Source: Vibrio chagasii
Lineage (GTDB): Bacteria > Pseudomonadota > Gammaproteobacteria > Enterobacterales > Vibrionaceae
DNA: 64,000 bases
Assembly (NCBI GenBank): GCA_041879415.1
Contig: CP090851.1
Span: forward strand, 2,480,001-2,544,000
Direction: 5' to 3'
Position numbers and translations under genes: made by a program. Under the pieces are notes generated by a model. The model was not told the DNA's origin, did not search any database, and was given only the letters and a program-made list of their open reading frames with translations. Positions 49,222 to 58,701 of the stretch are shown in pieces (positions within the stretch are counted from its first letter, which is position 1; each line of letters begins with the position of its first letter).

Positions 49222-49902
49222 ATGCCAGTAAATACAATTATGGGGTTATTTGCAAAGTCCCCAATTAAACCTTTGCAGCGTCACGTAGTATGCGTGAACG
49301 AATGTTGTTCTCACCTGGTTAATTTCTTTGAAGTTTCTTCAAAGGGTGACTGGGAAAAAGCAGCTGAAATTCGAGCTCAGATTTCTCACCTTGAGAAAGA
49401 AGCTGACGTACTAAAACGTGAAATTCGCCTTAAACTTCCTCGTGGTTTGTTTATGCCTGTTGATCGCACCGACATGTTGGAGCTATTAACTCAGCAAGAC
49501 AAACTAGCAAACCTAGCGAAAGACATTGCTGGCCGTGTATATGGTCGTCAACTTGTCATTCCTGCTCCTCTACAAGAAAACTTCATCGCTTACGTTAAAC
49601 GTTGTCTAGATGCAGCGAACCAAGCACAAAACGTAATCAATGAACTAGACGAATTACTTGAGACTGGCTTTAAAGGCCGCGAAGTAACACTCGTTGCTGA
49701 AATGATTCATCAATTAGATGTAATTGAAGATGACACGGATGCGATGCAGATCGAACTACGCCAACAACTAATGGCGATTGAAGGCGATCTGAATCCAGTT
49801 GATATCATGTTCTTATACAAAATTCTTGAATGGGTTGGTGGTATTGCAGATCAAGCACAGCGTGTAGGCGCTCGTCTTGAAGTAATGCTTTCTCGATCTT
49901 AA
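49222..49902 (+). CDS. PhoU-like Pit accessory protein (DUF47, TIGR00153)
   Basis: All-helical protein of the DUF47/TIGR00153 group, distantly related to PhoU and usually encoded with low-affinity Pit phosphate transporters. It begins MPVNTIMGLFAKSPIKPLQ and shows EKEADVLKREIR and LDVIEDDTDAMQIELR, the paired helical repeats with acidic metal-binding residues. I start at 49222; the ATG at 49216 is two codons upstream. The length is 226. The next gene is pit, so a role in gating or regulating it is likely, but the mechanism is not established. Confidence 0.88.
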   Translation: MPVNTIMGLFAKSPIKPLQRHVVCVNECCSHLVNFFEVSSKGDWEKAAEIRAQISHLEKEADVLKREIRLKLPRGLFMPVDRTDMLELLTQQDKLANLAKDIAGRVYGRQLVIPAPLQENFIAYVKRCLDAANQAQNVINELDELLETGFKGREVTLVAEMIHQLDVIEDDTDAMQIELRQQLMAIEGDLNPVDIMFLYKILEWVGGIADQAQRVGARLEVMLSRS

Positions 49903-50030
49903 ATCATACGTTAACCATATAACGAAGAGCATTTTTTGAACAAACCACTTATGCGTTGAGTATTTCTCTCGCTGAGCGGTTTTTTGCGTCTAAATTTGTT
50001 CCGCTTGTTATCAAACAACTAGGTATTACG

Positions 50031-51293
50031 ATGGATATCCTTGCTAACTACGGCACTGTCCTGATTATTGTTGCAGCAGCTTTCGGTTTCTTGATGGCTA
50101 TTGGTATTGGTGCAAATGACGTTGCGAATGCAATGGGCACCTCAGTAGGCTCTAAAGCTCTAACCGTTAAACAAGCGATCATTATCGCAATGATCTTTGA
50201 ATTCGCTGGTGCATATCTTGCTGGTGGCGAAGTTACCGATACGATCCGTAAAGGTGTTATCGAGACGTCTCTATTCGCACATCAACCAGACGTACTTGTA
50301 TTCGGTATGATGTCAGCGCTTCTTGCTGCTGGTACATGGTTACTTCTAGCTTCATACATGGGCTGGCCTGTTTCTACTACTCACTCAATCATCGGTGCAA
50401 TCATCGGTTTCGCTTGCGTATCTGTAGGTACTGAAGCGGTAGACTGGGGCAGCGTTCAAGGTATCGTGGGTAGTTGGATTATTACTCCTGTCATCTCTGG
50501 TTTCTTCGCTTACGTTATCTTTGTGAGTGCTCAGCGACTGATCTTTGATACTGAGAACCCACTATTTAACGCTAAACGTTTCGTTCCTGTGTACATGTTC
50601 ATCACAACGATGGTAATTGCACTGGTAACAATCAAGAAAGGTCTTAAGCACGTTGGTCTTCACCTAAGCAACACTGAAGCATGGGTTTGGGCTGCAGGCG
50701 TATCTGCTGTTGTAATGATTGGTGGTTACCTATACATCCAGAAGAAATTCGCTAACCGCGAAGAAGACCACGGCTTTGCTGGTGTTGAAGGCATCTTCTC
50801 TGTACTAATGGTTATCACAGCTTGTGCGATGGCATTCGCACACGGTTCAAACGACGTTGCAAACGCGATTGGTCCACTGTCTGCTGTTGTATCAACGGTT
50901 GAGCACATGGGCGAAATCACGGGTAAGAGCACTATCGCATGGTGGATTCTTCCTCTAGGTGGTTTTGGTATCGTTGTTGGTCTTGCGACTCTTGGTCATA
51001 AGGTAATGGCAACGGTTGGTACTGGTATCACTGAACTAACACCAAGCCGTGGCTTTGCAGCGCAACTTGCTACAGCATGTACGGTTGTTCTAGCATCAGG
51101 TACTGGTCTTCCAATCTCTACGACACAAACACTAGTTGGTGCGGTATTGGGTGTTGGTTTTGCTCGTGGTATCGCGGCACTGAACTTAGGTGTTGTACGT
51201 AATATCGTAGCTTCGTGGATTGTGACACTGCCAGCAGGTGCTCTACTTGCTGTTGTGTTCTTCTACGGTATTCAGGCTATGTTTAGCATGTAA
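50031..51293 (+). CDS. pitA: Low-affinity inorganic phosphate transporter, Pit family
   Basis: Proton- or sodium-coupled phosphate permease of the inner membrane. The two inverted-repeat signatures are GIGANDVANAMGTSVGSKAL near residues 25-44 and AHGSNDVANAIGPLSAVV in the second half. About ten membrane helices are predicted. I place the start at ATG 50031 (MDILANYG), with AGG eight bases upstream; a TTG at 49956 is possible. The length is 420. E. coli PitA (499) has a longer central loop. It is cotranscribed with the PhoU-like gene. Confidence 0.92.
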   Translation: MDILANYGTVLIIVAAAFGFLMAIGIGANDVANAMGTSVGSKALTVKQAIIIAMIFEFAGAYLAGGEVTDTIRKGVIETSLFAHQPDVLVFGMMSALLAAGTWLLLASYMGWPVSTTHSIIGAIIGFACVSVGTEAVDWGSVQGIVGSWIITPVISGFFAYVIFVSAQRLIFDTENPLFNAKRFVPVYMFITTMVIALVTIKKGLKHVGLHLSNTEAWVWAAGVSAVVMIGGYLYIQKKFANREEDHGFAGVEGIFSVLMVITACAMAFAHGSNDVANAIGPLSAVVSTVEHMGEITGKSTIAWWILPLGGFGIVVGLATLGHKVMATVGTGITELTPSRGFAAQLATACTVVLASGTGLPISTTQTLVGAVLGVGFARGIAALNLGVVRNIVASWIVTLPAGALLAVVFFYGIQAMFSM

Positions 51294-51385
51294 GTGCCAC
51301 TGCGTTAGCCAATGCTAGCGTCAGAGTTATGTGAGCTTCAGTAACGATATGTAAATGCCATGTCATTATTGACTCAAACGCACAG

Positions 51386-51412
51386 AAAGGGAGGCTTTGC
51401 CTCCCTTCTTTG
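51386..51412 (+). terminator. Terminator of pit
   Basis: AAGGGAGGC / GCCTCCCTT with a TTT loop, followed by CTTTGTT. Confidence 0.75.
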
Positions 51413-51498
51413 TTGCACCGCATAAAGAAACTAAATATTATTTGCTCATTGAGGCTGACTCATCCGCCTACCCAACTTGAATCGTTAAGGGATTTACT

Positions 51499-52110
51499 GT
51501 GAAAAAACTGATTAGCTTAGTTTTGTTCGCAATGCTTGCGGCTCCAGCTGCCTTTGCACAAGACCGTTATATTGCTGACAAACTATTTACTTATATGCAT
51601 TCTGGCCCAAACAACACCTACCGTATCATCGGCAGTGTTGATGCTGGTGAGAAGATCACTTACCTGCAAGCAAACAAGAGCACAGGTTACACTCAGATCC
51701 AAGACAACCGTGGCCGTAAAGGTTGGGTTGAGAGCAAATTTGTAAGCACAAGAGAAAGCATGGCTCTGCGTATGCCTAAGCTTGAAAAAGAGCTGACAGA
51801 AGTGAAAACTAAGCTGGCTAATGCACGTCAAACAGCTGACAGCGAAAAGGCAGGCCTAGCAAGTTCTCTAGATTCTCGTAATAAGCAGATTGCTGAACTA
51901 GAACAGAACTACAGCGAGATTAGCCAACAGCTAACAAGCTCTCAAACAGAAAACCGTGAGCTACGCGCTAAGCTAGACACGCAGAAAGATGACCTACTAT
52001 TGAAGTACTTCATGTACGGTGGTGGTGTTGCTGGTATCGGTCTACTTCTAGGCCTTGTTCTGCCACACATCATTCCTCGTCGTAAAAAGTCACCAAACGG
52101 CTGGGCGTAA
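51499..52110 (+). CDS. ygiM: SH3-domain protein YgiM (TIGR04211)
   Basis: A signal peptide (1-20, ending AFA) precedes a bacterial SH3 domain (about 24-87), with YMHSGPNNTYRIIGSVDAGE and GRKGWVESKF. A coiled coil (about 90-165) is followed by one membrane helix (about 170-190) and a basic tail PRRKKSPNGWA. The topology puts the SH3 domain in the periplasm, probably at peptidoglycan. The molecular role is unknown. The 203 residues match E. coli YgiM (206). In E. coli ygiM lies between ygiF and cca, as here apart from the inserted genes. Confidence 0.9.
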   Translation: MKKLISLVLFAMLAAPAAFAQDRYIADKLFTYMHSGPNNTYRIIGSVDAGEKITYLQANKSTGYTQIQDNRGRKGWVESKFVSTRESMALRMPKLEKELTEVKTKLANARQTADSEKAGLASSLDSRNKQIAELEQNYSEISQQLTSSQTENRELRAKLDTQKDDLLLKYFMYGGGVAGIGLLLGLVLPHIIPRRKKSPNGWA

Positions 52111-52163
52111 GCGTTTCGTTTGACTGTTTTGCGTTAAGCAAAGTAAATTCAATCTCGAATACC

Positions 52164-52191
52164 AAAAAGGAGCACCTAAGTGCTCCTTTTT
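52164..52191. terminator. Bidirectional terminator between ygiM and gspB
   Basis: AAAAAGGAGCAC / GTGCTCCTTTTT with a CTAA loop, perfect over 12 bp. Confidence 0.9.
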
Positions 52192-52234
52192 ATTTATCTC
52201 AGCATATTATCAAAGTGCTTGCTGCAGCCTTAGG

Positions 52235-53155
52235 TTAGCCCTTCCACTCATACAAAGCAGGAATCTCTATCTTCTGCTGGTTAAACTCAACAACCACAGA
52301 TTGCGGCTTTATCTCTAGCAATTGCACATCGTTGCCAATCCAATCTCCCTGCGACACCTCTTGCCCATTCACTTTAACCCAACGCTTGTTCTCACTGCTT
52401 GAATACATATGGGTTTGCAAATCGAGCTTAGGTAATACACCAGACAAACTGTTAACGTGATTTTCGATCTCAATAACTTGAGGTTCCATCTGGCTTGCTG
52501 GTCGCGAATCCATTGGCTCAGGCTCATTTGGCTGCTGATCCATAATCGTTTCTAGCTTCAATGCTAAGTCAGGCGGTAACTCGGTCAAGTCTAGCCCTTG
52601 TAGTAGGTCGCTGTCTGATTGCTGGTAATTGCTTTCATTGCTGACACCAGGTTCAACTTTCGGCTCAACAAATGCCAGTTCCGAATCATCGGCCGTTCGC
52701 GCACTGCTCTCGGCAGTGACTACCGGTACGGTAACTCCACCAGAAAAGTTAGAGCTGTCAGAATTAACCTGAGCATAAACCTCTTGGCGAGGTAACGATT
52801 TTAGCGTCTTGCCAGTCGGTGCTGGGCGCACCACAAACAGAGGCTCATCTTCGACTTCTTCTTCGGCATTCAAATCAATCGTTTCGATATCTTTAGCTTG
52901 AACAGGCTGGGTTTCTGATTCTGAACTCGAACTAATACCAGCTTGGTTAGCCGTTTGCTGTTGATAGTAAGATTGATACACCAAGGCACCACCTACCAAC
53001 AGAGAAGGCACAAGTAAAACAAGCAACCCCATAGCCAACGACGAACCGCGTTTGTTGCTTATACCCTTTGCAGAACTCGACACTTGATGGTTTTGGTAGC
53101 CCTTGAAGCTAGATTTGTCTGGGGACTGATTCAACTCATGCATAATGCGTGACAT
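52235..53155 (-). CDS. gspB: Type II secretion assembly protein GspB (ExeB-like)
   Basis: Partner of GspA. An N-terminal cytoplasmic tail (1-38), one membrane helix (about 41-62), a long low-complexity periplasmic linker rich in E, S, P and V, and a C-terminal domain (about 235-306) with GQEVSQGDWIGNDVQLLEIK, typical of the T2SSB fold. In Aeromonas ExeA-ExeB help place the ExeD secretin across peptidoglycan. The length is 306. The stop and start signals of gspA and gspB overlap by one base. The main gsp operon is not in this window. Confidence 0.87.
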   Translation of the reverse strand: MSRIMHELNQSPDKSSFKGYQNHQVSSSAKGISNKRGSSLAMGLLVLLVPSLLVGGALVYQSYYQQQTANQAGISSSSESETQPVQAKDIETIDLNAEEEVEDEPLFVVRPAPTGKTLKSLPRQEVYAQVNSDSSNFSGGVTVPVVTAESSARTADDSELAFVEPKVEPGVSNESNYQQSDSDLLQGLDLTELPPDLALKLETIMDQQPNEPEPMDSRPASQMEPQVIEIENHVNSLSGVLPKLDLQTHMYSSSENKRWVKVNGQEVSQGDWIGNDVQLLEIKPQSVVVEFNQQKIEIPALYEWKG

Positions 53156-54825
53156 TAGCTCGCTCCTCCGCTTAATGACATTAACTTAGGAGAATCTAGC
53201 TGAGCTAATCTTTGTAGCCTAGCTAAAGTTCGTTGACCAGCAATACCGTCGACCGACATGCCCTGCCAAGTTTGAAATGCTTCGACTTTCATTTTTAATT
53301 CGTAATCAAATACATCACTACCAGATACAACCTCTCCAAGAACCTCAGAAAGCAACAAATCAAGCAAAGCGACAGCTTCACCCTGATAGCCCTCTTTCAA
53401 CGTCTCTCGCAGCGGCTGTTTCCAAATCGCGACATAATCGCCATGCCAAACCTTCTCTAGAGACTGCTTCGGCATGACTAACAGTTTTTCATTCACCAGT
53501 AACTCGACAGCGTCTTGTGATGCACCATAAAGCACCGCAAACACAGGCTCTTGCTCTACATCTAGGTTCAATACCACAGGAACGCCTAACTCTAGAAGGT
53601 CATCTAAGCTTGCTTGTTGTTGCTCACATACGAACACGCTTTGTGGCTCGCTCAGACATAAACCATCACGGAGGGAGGATTGGTATCCCCAAAGCGTATA
53701 TAAGTCCTTGATCGCCAGCGAACGGTTAGTTCCTTGCATCAAGTGTTGCTGAATATGTGTTGGCAGTGCGAACTTGTCTGTCTCAGACTCAACAACCACC
53801 TTAGGCATATCTGCGATTGACGAACGCTGCATTTTTGCTGAGCTTAATGCTTGGGCTTCATTCGAAGGTTGAGTTGTTAGCCATGTGTCAATGTAGGTTG
53901 GAGCAAAGTGGAAGGTCGCCATCGCAAGCACAACACTCAAGGTAGTAGCACTCGCGTATTTAACTAGTTTTGGTAGCGCGCTCGCTACTCGAGGTTTTTC
54001 AACATGGTAAACCTCGGCTTGAAACGCCATGATCTGCTGACACGCTTTGTTGACCGTGTCATTGCTCGGTGTTGGCTCTCCATCATGAAACGCTAGCTGC
54101 AGCGCCTTATCACACACCAAGTTAATCAATCTTGGAATACCATGAGTATATTGAGCAATCAGCTTAACGGAACGATTCGAAAACAGCATCTGCTCGCCAC
54201 CAGCCGTCTCTAAACGAAACGCGATGTACTTACCTGTCTCTTGAATGTTGAGCGGCAACAAATGATAGCGTCCCGTAATACGCTGCGCTAGTTGGCGCAA
54301 TTGCGTAGTCTGCAGGTGCTGTTGTAATTCAGGTTGGCCAACCAGCAATACTTTTAATAGCTTGCGGCTGTCAGTTTCCAAGTTCGTTAAAAGCCGTAGC
54401 TGCTCCAACACATCGGCAGCTAAGTGCTGAGCTTCATCTATCACCAATAAGGTTTGAATACCTTCGGCATGGCTATCTAGTAAGAAATAGTGAATCGCCT
54501 GACTCAGCTGTTTGAGTGATGCCTGCTGCGGATAGTCGATCTCGAACTCATCACAGATAGCTTCAAGCAAATCAGTATTGGAAAATGTAGGGTTGAGTAT
54601 AAGGCCAGCTTGAGTATGGCTATCAAGGGAGGACAACATCGCCTTAGCGACCGTTGTTTTACCGGTTCCCACCTCACCAGTGAGCATTGCAAAGCCCCCA
54701 CCCTCGCCTAAACCGGCTTGTAGGTTTTGCATCGCCTCTTGGTGGCGCTGACTCAAAAACAAGTAGCGAGAATTTGGTACAATCGAAAATGGCATCTCAA
54801 CGAAGCCAAAATATTCCTTATACAT
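53155..54825 (-). CDS. gspA: Type II secretion ATPase GspA (ExeA-like)
   Basis: Inner-membrane ATPase that, with GspB, assembles the secretin. A cytoplasmic AAA domain (about 1-270) has Walker A GEVGTGKTT at 50-58 and Walker B LLVIDEAQHL. A membrane helix (about 285-305) follows. A periplasmic part contains a degenerate C39-peptidase-like region (about 375-470), and a C-terminal peptidoglycan-binding domain (about 490-545) has FQTWQGMSVDGIAGQRTLARL split at 20. I start at ATG 54825 (MYKEYFGF) after AGGG, giving 556 residues. It is divergent from cca. Confidence 0.9.
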   Translation of the reverse strand: MYKEYFGFVEMPFSIVPNSRYLFLSQRHQEAMQNLQAGLGEGGGFAMLTGEVGTGKTTVAKAMLSSLDSHTQAGLILNPTFSNTDLLEAICDEFEIDYPQQASLKQLSQAIHYFLLDSHAEGIQTLLVIDEAQHLAADVLEQLRLLTNLETDSRKLLKVLLVGQPELQQHLQTTQLRQLAQRITGRYHLLPLNIQETGKYIAFRLETAGGEQMLFSNRSVKLIAQYTHGIPRLINLVCDKALQLAFHDGEPTPSNDTVNKACQQIMAFQAEVYHVEKPRVASALPKLVKYASATTLSVVLAMATFHFAPTYIDTWLTTQPSNEAQALSSAKMQRSSIADMPKVVVESETDKFALPTHIQQHLMQGTNRSLAIKDLYTLWGYQSSLRDGLCLSEPQSVFVCEQQQASLDDLLELGVPVVLNLDVEQEPVFAVLYGASQDAVELLVNEKLLVMPKQSLEKVWHGDYVAIWKQPLRETLKEGYQGEAVALLDLLLSEVLGEVVSGSDVFDYELKMKVEAFQTWQGMSVDGIAGQRTLARLQRLAQLDSPKLMSLSGGAS

Positions 54826-54909
54826 GTGCTGCCCTATAATTACGATTAATGGAAAGTACCATTGCTTGCCGTAAAGTCCAGCAGTGATAAAACATTTCGA
54901 GGTGATAAG

Positions 54910-56178
54910 TTGCAAATATACGATAGCCTACCAAAAGAGAATGGGCTACAGCGCTATCTAGTCGGTGGAGCGGTGCGCGATAAGCTACTCAATATTGATA
55001 GCTACGATAAAGATTGGGTAGTTGTTGGCAGTACCCCTCAAGAGATGGAAAGCCTTGGCTTCACTGCAGTGGGTAAAGACTTCCCAGTCTTCCTGCATCC
55101 AAAAACCAAGGAAGAGCACGCACTGGCGCGCACAGAAAGGAAGTCAGGCTCTGGTTACACAGGCTTCGAATGTTACTTCGCGCCAGATGTTAGCCTAGAA
55201 GAAGATCTCATGCGCCGCGATCTAACGATCAACGCCATCGCTCAAGATGATGCTGGCAACCTTCACGATCCTTACCACGGCCAGCAAGATCTCTCCGATC
55301 GTATTCTTAGACACGTATCCGATGCCTTTGTCGAAGATCCACTTCGAGTGCTGCGAGTTGCGCGCTTCGCAGCCAAGCTTCACCACCTCGGCTTTAGCGT
55401 TGCACCGGAAACCATGGCCATGATGGCGACAATCGTTGAATCAGGAGAGCTTGCGCATCTTACTGCTGAGCGAGTGTGGCAAGAGTGGCACAAATCACTC
55501 AGTACGCCACATCCGGAAGTGTTCCTTTCGGTGTTGAAAGAGTGCGGTGCATTAGCGGTTGTTTTACCAGAGATTGACGCTCTGTTTGGTGTTCCTCAAC
55601 CGGAAAAGTGGCACCCTGAAATCGACACGGGTATCCATACTCTGATGGTGGCTCAGCAAGCAGCGCTATTAAGCCCATCACTGCCGGTACGGTTTGCCGC
55701 TCAAGTGCATGACTTAGGTAAAGGCGTGACACCACAAGCTGAATGGCCAAGCCATAAGATGCACTGCCACACAGGTGTTAAGATCATTAAGAAACTGTGT
55801 GAGCGAGTGAGAGTGCCTAATGAATTCAGAGACCTCGCACTATTAGTGTGTGAGCAGCACTCAAACATTCATCGCGCGGGTGAGCTCAAGCCGACAACTT
55901 TCCTTAAAGTTCTCAACAAGTTCGATGTTTGGCGCAAACCAGATCGCCTTAACGACATCTTGCTATGCTGCCAAGCTGACCACACTGGTCGCAAAGGGTT
56001 AGAAGATCAGCCTTACCCTCAAAAGGCTCGTTTTGAAGCGGCCTATCAGGCAGCACTTCAAGTGGAAGTAAAAGCAATCATTGCCGATGGCTTTAAAGGT
56101 AAAGATATTCGAGAAGAACAAGAGAAGCGCAGAGCAGTAGCCATTGAAGGCGCGCTATCAGAACTCGAGACTCACTAG
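54910..56178 (+). CDS. cca: CCA-adding enzyme (tRNA nucleotidyltransferase)
   Basis: Builds and repairs the 3' CCA of tRNAs. The catalytic head has [12 protein letters not shown] and the metal-binding DKD (33-35 from this start), with [10 protein letters not shown] and [16 protein letters not shown]. The C-terminal HD domain contains [10 protein letters not shown], as in E. coli Cca with its phosphohydrolase activity. I start it at TTG 54910, seven bases after GAGG, giving 422 residues (412 in E. coli). Compared with the usual start [12 protein letters not shown], there are 12 extra residues ([12 protein letters not shown]) between QIY and LVGG. Confidence 0.93.
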   Translation: MQIYDSLPKENGLQRYLVGGAVRDKLLNIDSYDKDWVVVGSTPQEMESLGFTAVGKDFPVFLHPKTKEEHALARTERKSGSGYTGFECYFAPDVSLEEDLMRRDLTINAIAQDDAGNLHDPYHGQQDLSDRILRHVSDAFVEDPLRVLRVARFAAKLHHLGFSVAPETMAMMATIVESGELAHLTAERVWQEWHKSLSTPHPEVFLSVLKECGALAVVLPEIDALFGVPQPEKWHPEIDTGIHTLMVAQQAALLSPSLPVRFAAQVHDLGKGVTPQAEWPSHKMHCHTGVKIIKKLCERVRVPNEFRDLALLVCEQHSNIHRAGELKPTTFLKVLNKFDVWRKPDRLNDILLCCQADHTGRKGLEDQPYPQKARFEAAYQAALQVEVKAIIADGFKGKDIREEQEKRRAVAIEGALSELETH

Positions 56179-56265
56179 CCTACAGTTCACCAGTAAGCAC
56201 ATATTAAAAAGCCCGCAGTAAAGCGGACTTTTTAAATTTTACAGCGAGACTGTTATCAGCGCCTG

Positions 56266-57069
56266 TTACTGCATTATTAAGAAAGCAAACAGACCACAAC
56301 CTAAGATTAGGCGGTAAATAACAAACGGCGTCATGCCCATGCGTGAAATAAGCTTCAAGAAGAAGTGAATACAGATGTAAGCACTGATGAAAGAGACTGC
56401 AATACCGGTTAGCAGTGTACCCACATGGATTGGGTCGCCACTGGTCACCAACTTAAGACCTAAGTAACCACCAGCTAAAGTGATGATTGGGATAGACATT
56501 AGGAAAGAGAATCGAGCTGCTGCTTCACGAGTAAAGCCAAGGTAAAGTGCTGCTGTAATCGTAGCGCCTGAGCGAGAGGTACCAGGAATGATTGCCATGG
56601 CTTGAGCAAGACCAATAAACAACGCTTTTTTCCAACCTGCCTGGTACTCATCATCACGTAGGCTTGAGTTCTTATCTACCCACCACAACAACAGACCAAA
56701 GACGATGGTCGTTGTCGCAATCACCCATGCACTGCGCAGGTAAAGCTCAACAATGTCCTTCATCAGCAGGCCAAATATACATGCAGGAATCGTCGCAAGG
56801 ATGATCATCCATGCCAATTTCGCTTCTTTGCTGCGATCGCCCTTAAACACTGAGCCGAAGAATGCGCCCAGCAACGAAATCACTTCTTTACGGAAATAGA
56901 TCACGACCGCGGCTAGAGTACCGACATGGACCGCGACATCAAAAGCCAAGCCCTGATCTTCCCAACCTAAAACCGCTGATGGAAGGATCAAGTGTGCCGA
57001 ACTGGAAATAGGTAAAAACTCAGTAAAGCCTTGCACCAACGCCAATATAAACGCTTCAAAATAACTCAT
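56266..57069 (-). CDS. uppP: Undecaprenyl-diphosphatase UppP (BacA)
   Basis: Inner-membrane phosphatase that recycles undecaprenyl pyrophosphate to the lipid carrier used by MraY. The family motifs are present: [18 protein letters not shown] near residues 11-28 and [14 protein letters not shown] near 171. About eight membrane helices are predicted. Its 267 residues match the family (273 in E. coli). It lies 15 bases after folK and may be cotranscribed with folB-folK. Confidence 0.96.
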   Translation of the reverse strand: MSYFEAFILALVQGFTEFLPISSSAHLILPSAVLGWEDQGLAFDVAVHVGTLAAVVIYFRKEVISLLGAFFGSVFKGDRSKEAKLAWMIILATIPACIFGLLMKDIVELYLRSAWVIATTTIVFGLLLWWVDKNSSLRDDEYQAGWKKALFIGLAQAMAIIPGTSRSGATITAALYLGFTREAAARFSFLMSIPIITLAGGYLGLKLVTSGDPIHVGTLLTGIAVSFISAYICIHFFLKLISRMGMTPFVIYRLILGCGLFAFLIMQ

Positions 57070-57084
57070 TACTTACCTTTTAAA

Positions 57085-57567
57085 TTATAGTTTTATATCT
57101 ACGACAGAGAGCGAGTCTAGTTGCTGCATCTTCTGCCATATTTCACTGACGGTTCTCCCGTCTTGCGGGATAACTCTCGCAGGACAAAGATCATAAAGTG
57201 GTTGTGTTACAAAAGGATATTTATAGATATCACTGCGCGGTAACTCTGGAGCAGACTCAGATACCTCATTGCCAAACAGCACAATATCAAGATCCAAATT
57301 TCGGTCCTGAAGTTTGTGTGCATCTTGCGCGCGCCCCCATTTGTACTCAATTTTACGAAGTTCTTGTGAAAATTCAGTCAATGAAAGTGACGTGTCGAGC
57401 TCTATCACAAAGTTATAAAATGGATGGCTATTAAAACCGACAGGCTCACAGTGATAGATTTTAGAGCATTTAAGGTTAGTCCCTAACGATTGAAGCTCTA
57501 TCCATGCCACCCTTGCATGCTTGTCGCGGTCTATGTTCGTGCCAACACCAACATAGGCGATGGTCAT
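57085..57567 (-). CDS. folK: Divergent 6-hydroxymethyl-dihydropterin pyrophosphokinase (HPPK-like)
   Basis: HPPK fold of the folate pathway, placed to use the FolB product. It begins MTIAYVGVGTNIDRD, and NLDLDIVLFG matches the TLDLDI core with D92 and D94. Aligned without gaps to E. coli HPPK, R79 and R89 match the catalytic R82 and R92, but R84 is Q81, W89 is L86 and P91 is D88. It is thus a divergent member, perhaps a paralogue of a standard folK elsewhere (often beside pcnB). The length is 160. The start overlaps folB by 4 bases. Confidence 0.82.
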   Translation of the reverse strand: MTIAYVGVGTNIDRDKHARVAWIELQSLGTNLKCSKIYHCEPVGFNSHPFYNFVIELDTSLSLTEFSQELRKIEYKWGRAQDAHKLQDRNLDLDIVLFGNEVSESAPELPRSDIYKYPFVTQPLYDLCPARVIPQDGRTVSEIWQKMQQLDSLSVVDIKL

Positions 57568-57923
57568 GCTTGACCTCGTTCGATGATCACACCCACCGCT
57601 TTTGCTTGAGGAACCGCACCAGGCTTCGCTAAGTGGATTTTAACCCAAGGAACAGAGAACTGAGTCATAATAAGCTCTGCGACTTCTTCAGCAACACGCT
57701 CTACTAGTAGAAAACGGCCATTCGCAATGTGATCAAGTACTGCAGTGCTCACTTTCGAATAATCCAAAGCATCAACCACATCATCACTCTTGCCTGCTAG
57801 GCGGTTGTCATGAGCCATTTCAATATCAAGCACCAGTTTTTGTTTGATCTCTTGCTCCCAATCGTAAACACCGATCGTTGTAATTACTTCTAGCTGCTCA
57901 ATGAAAACTTTATCCAGTGCCAT
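57564..57923 (-). CDS. folB: Dihydroneopterin aldolase FolB
   Basis: Cleaves 7,8-dihydroneopterin to 6-hydroxymethyl-dihydropterin and glycolaldehyde. Signatures are EQLEVITTIGVYDWEQEIKQ, LVERVAEEVAELI and HLAKPGAVPQAKAVGVIIER with the catalytic lysine. I choose ATG 57923 (MALDKVFIEQ), seven bases after AGGA, giving 119 residues as in E. coli FolB. It is translationally coupled to the HPPK-like gene and divergent from plsY across 138 bases. Confidence 0.95.
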   Translation of the reverse strand: MALDKVFIEQLEVITTIGVYDWEQEIKQKLVLDIEMAHDNRLAGKSDDVVDALDYSKVSTAVLDHIANGRFLLVERVAEEVAELIMTQFSVPWVKIHLAKPGAVPQAKAVGVIIERGQA

Positions 57924-58061
57924 GACTTGTCCTTTTAGAGGTCGGATACCCAAATTTGGGAAAAAAACGTATTATTTGCGTAATTCGAGATATGATATCA
58001 ATTACTCTTGGATTGAGCATTATTTTCCCATCGTTAGGCGCATAACCGTTAAAGGACAGAC

Positions 58062-58658
58062 ATGACCCCATTGGCACTTATCATGATCATTGCTGCCTAT
58101 TTGCTAGGTTCAATCTCTAGTGCGGTCTTGATATGCCGAGTCTTAAGGCTTCCAGATCCTAGAACGGTGGGCTCAAACAACCCAGGTGCGACCAATGTGT
58201 TACGTGTCGGTGGCAAAGGCGCCGCAGCAGCAGTATTACTCTGTGACATGTTAAAAGGTACCATTCCAGTCTGGCTTGGTTACTTTCTCGGTATCGACTC
58301 AATCATCTTAGGTATTGTTGCGATTGCAGCTTGTCTTGGTCATATGTACCCGATCTTCTTCCACTTTAAAGGTGGTAAAGGTGTAGCAACGGCGCTGGGT
58401 GCGATCGCTCCAATTGGATTCGACCTAACCGGAATGATCATGGCAACTTGGCTAGTAGTTGCGCTTTTGTTTCGATACTCGTCTCTGGCAGCATTGGTGA
58501 CCGTACTACTTGCCCCTTTCTACGCTTGGTTAGTCAAACCGCAATATACCCTGCCTGTAGCTATGCTGTGTTGCTTGATCGTGCTGCGTCATCACCAGAA
58601 CATCCGCCGCCTACTGGATGGCAGTGAACCAAAACTCGGACAAAAAAAATCGGCTTAA
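58062..58658 (+). CDS. plsY: Glycerol-3-phosphate acyltransferase PlsY
   Basis: Inner-membrane enzyme that moves an acyl group from acyl-phosphate to glycerol 3-phosphate. About five membrane helices are predicted. The three family motifs are seen: GSISSAVL with [39 protein letters not shown], and a late [13 protein letters not shown]. The 198 residues are usual (205 in E. coli). Its stop lies inside a terminator stem shared with the convergent gene. Confidence 0.95.
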   Translation: MTPLALIMIIAAYLLGSISSAVLICRVLRLPDPRTVGSNNPGATNVLRVGGKGAAAAVLLCDMLKGTIPVWLGYFLGIDSIILGIVAIAACLGHMYPIFFHFKGGKGVATALGAIAPIGFDLTGMIMATWLVVALLFRYSSLAALVTVLLAPFYAWLVKPQYTLPVAMLCCLIVLRHHQNIRRLLDGSEPKLGQKKSA

Positions 58659-58684
58659 CCTTAATTTAAAGTTAAGCCGACCAT
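58642..58684 (-). terminator. Terminator of the hydrolase gene, overlapping the plsY stop
   Basis: TCGGCTTAAC / GTTAAGCCGA (58650-58659 and 58671-58680) with an eight-base A run on the left, which gives a strong T run on the minus strand. The left arm includes the plsY stop codon. Confidence 0.8.
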
Positions 58685-58701
58685 TTTGAGCGATAGATAA
58701 A

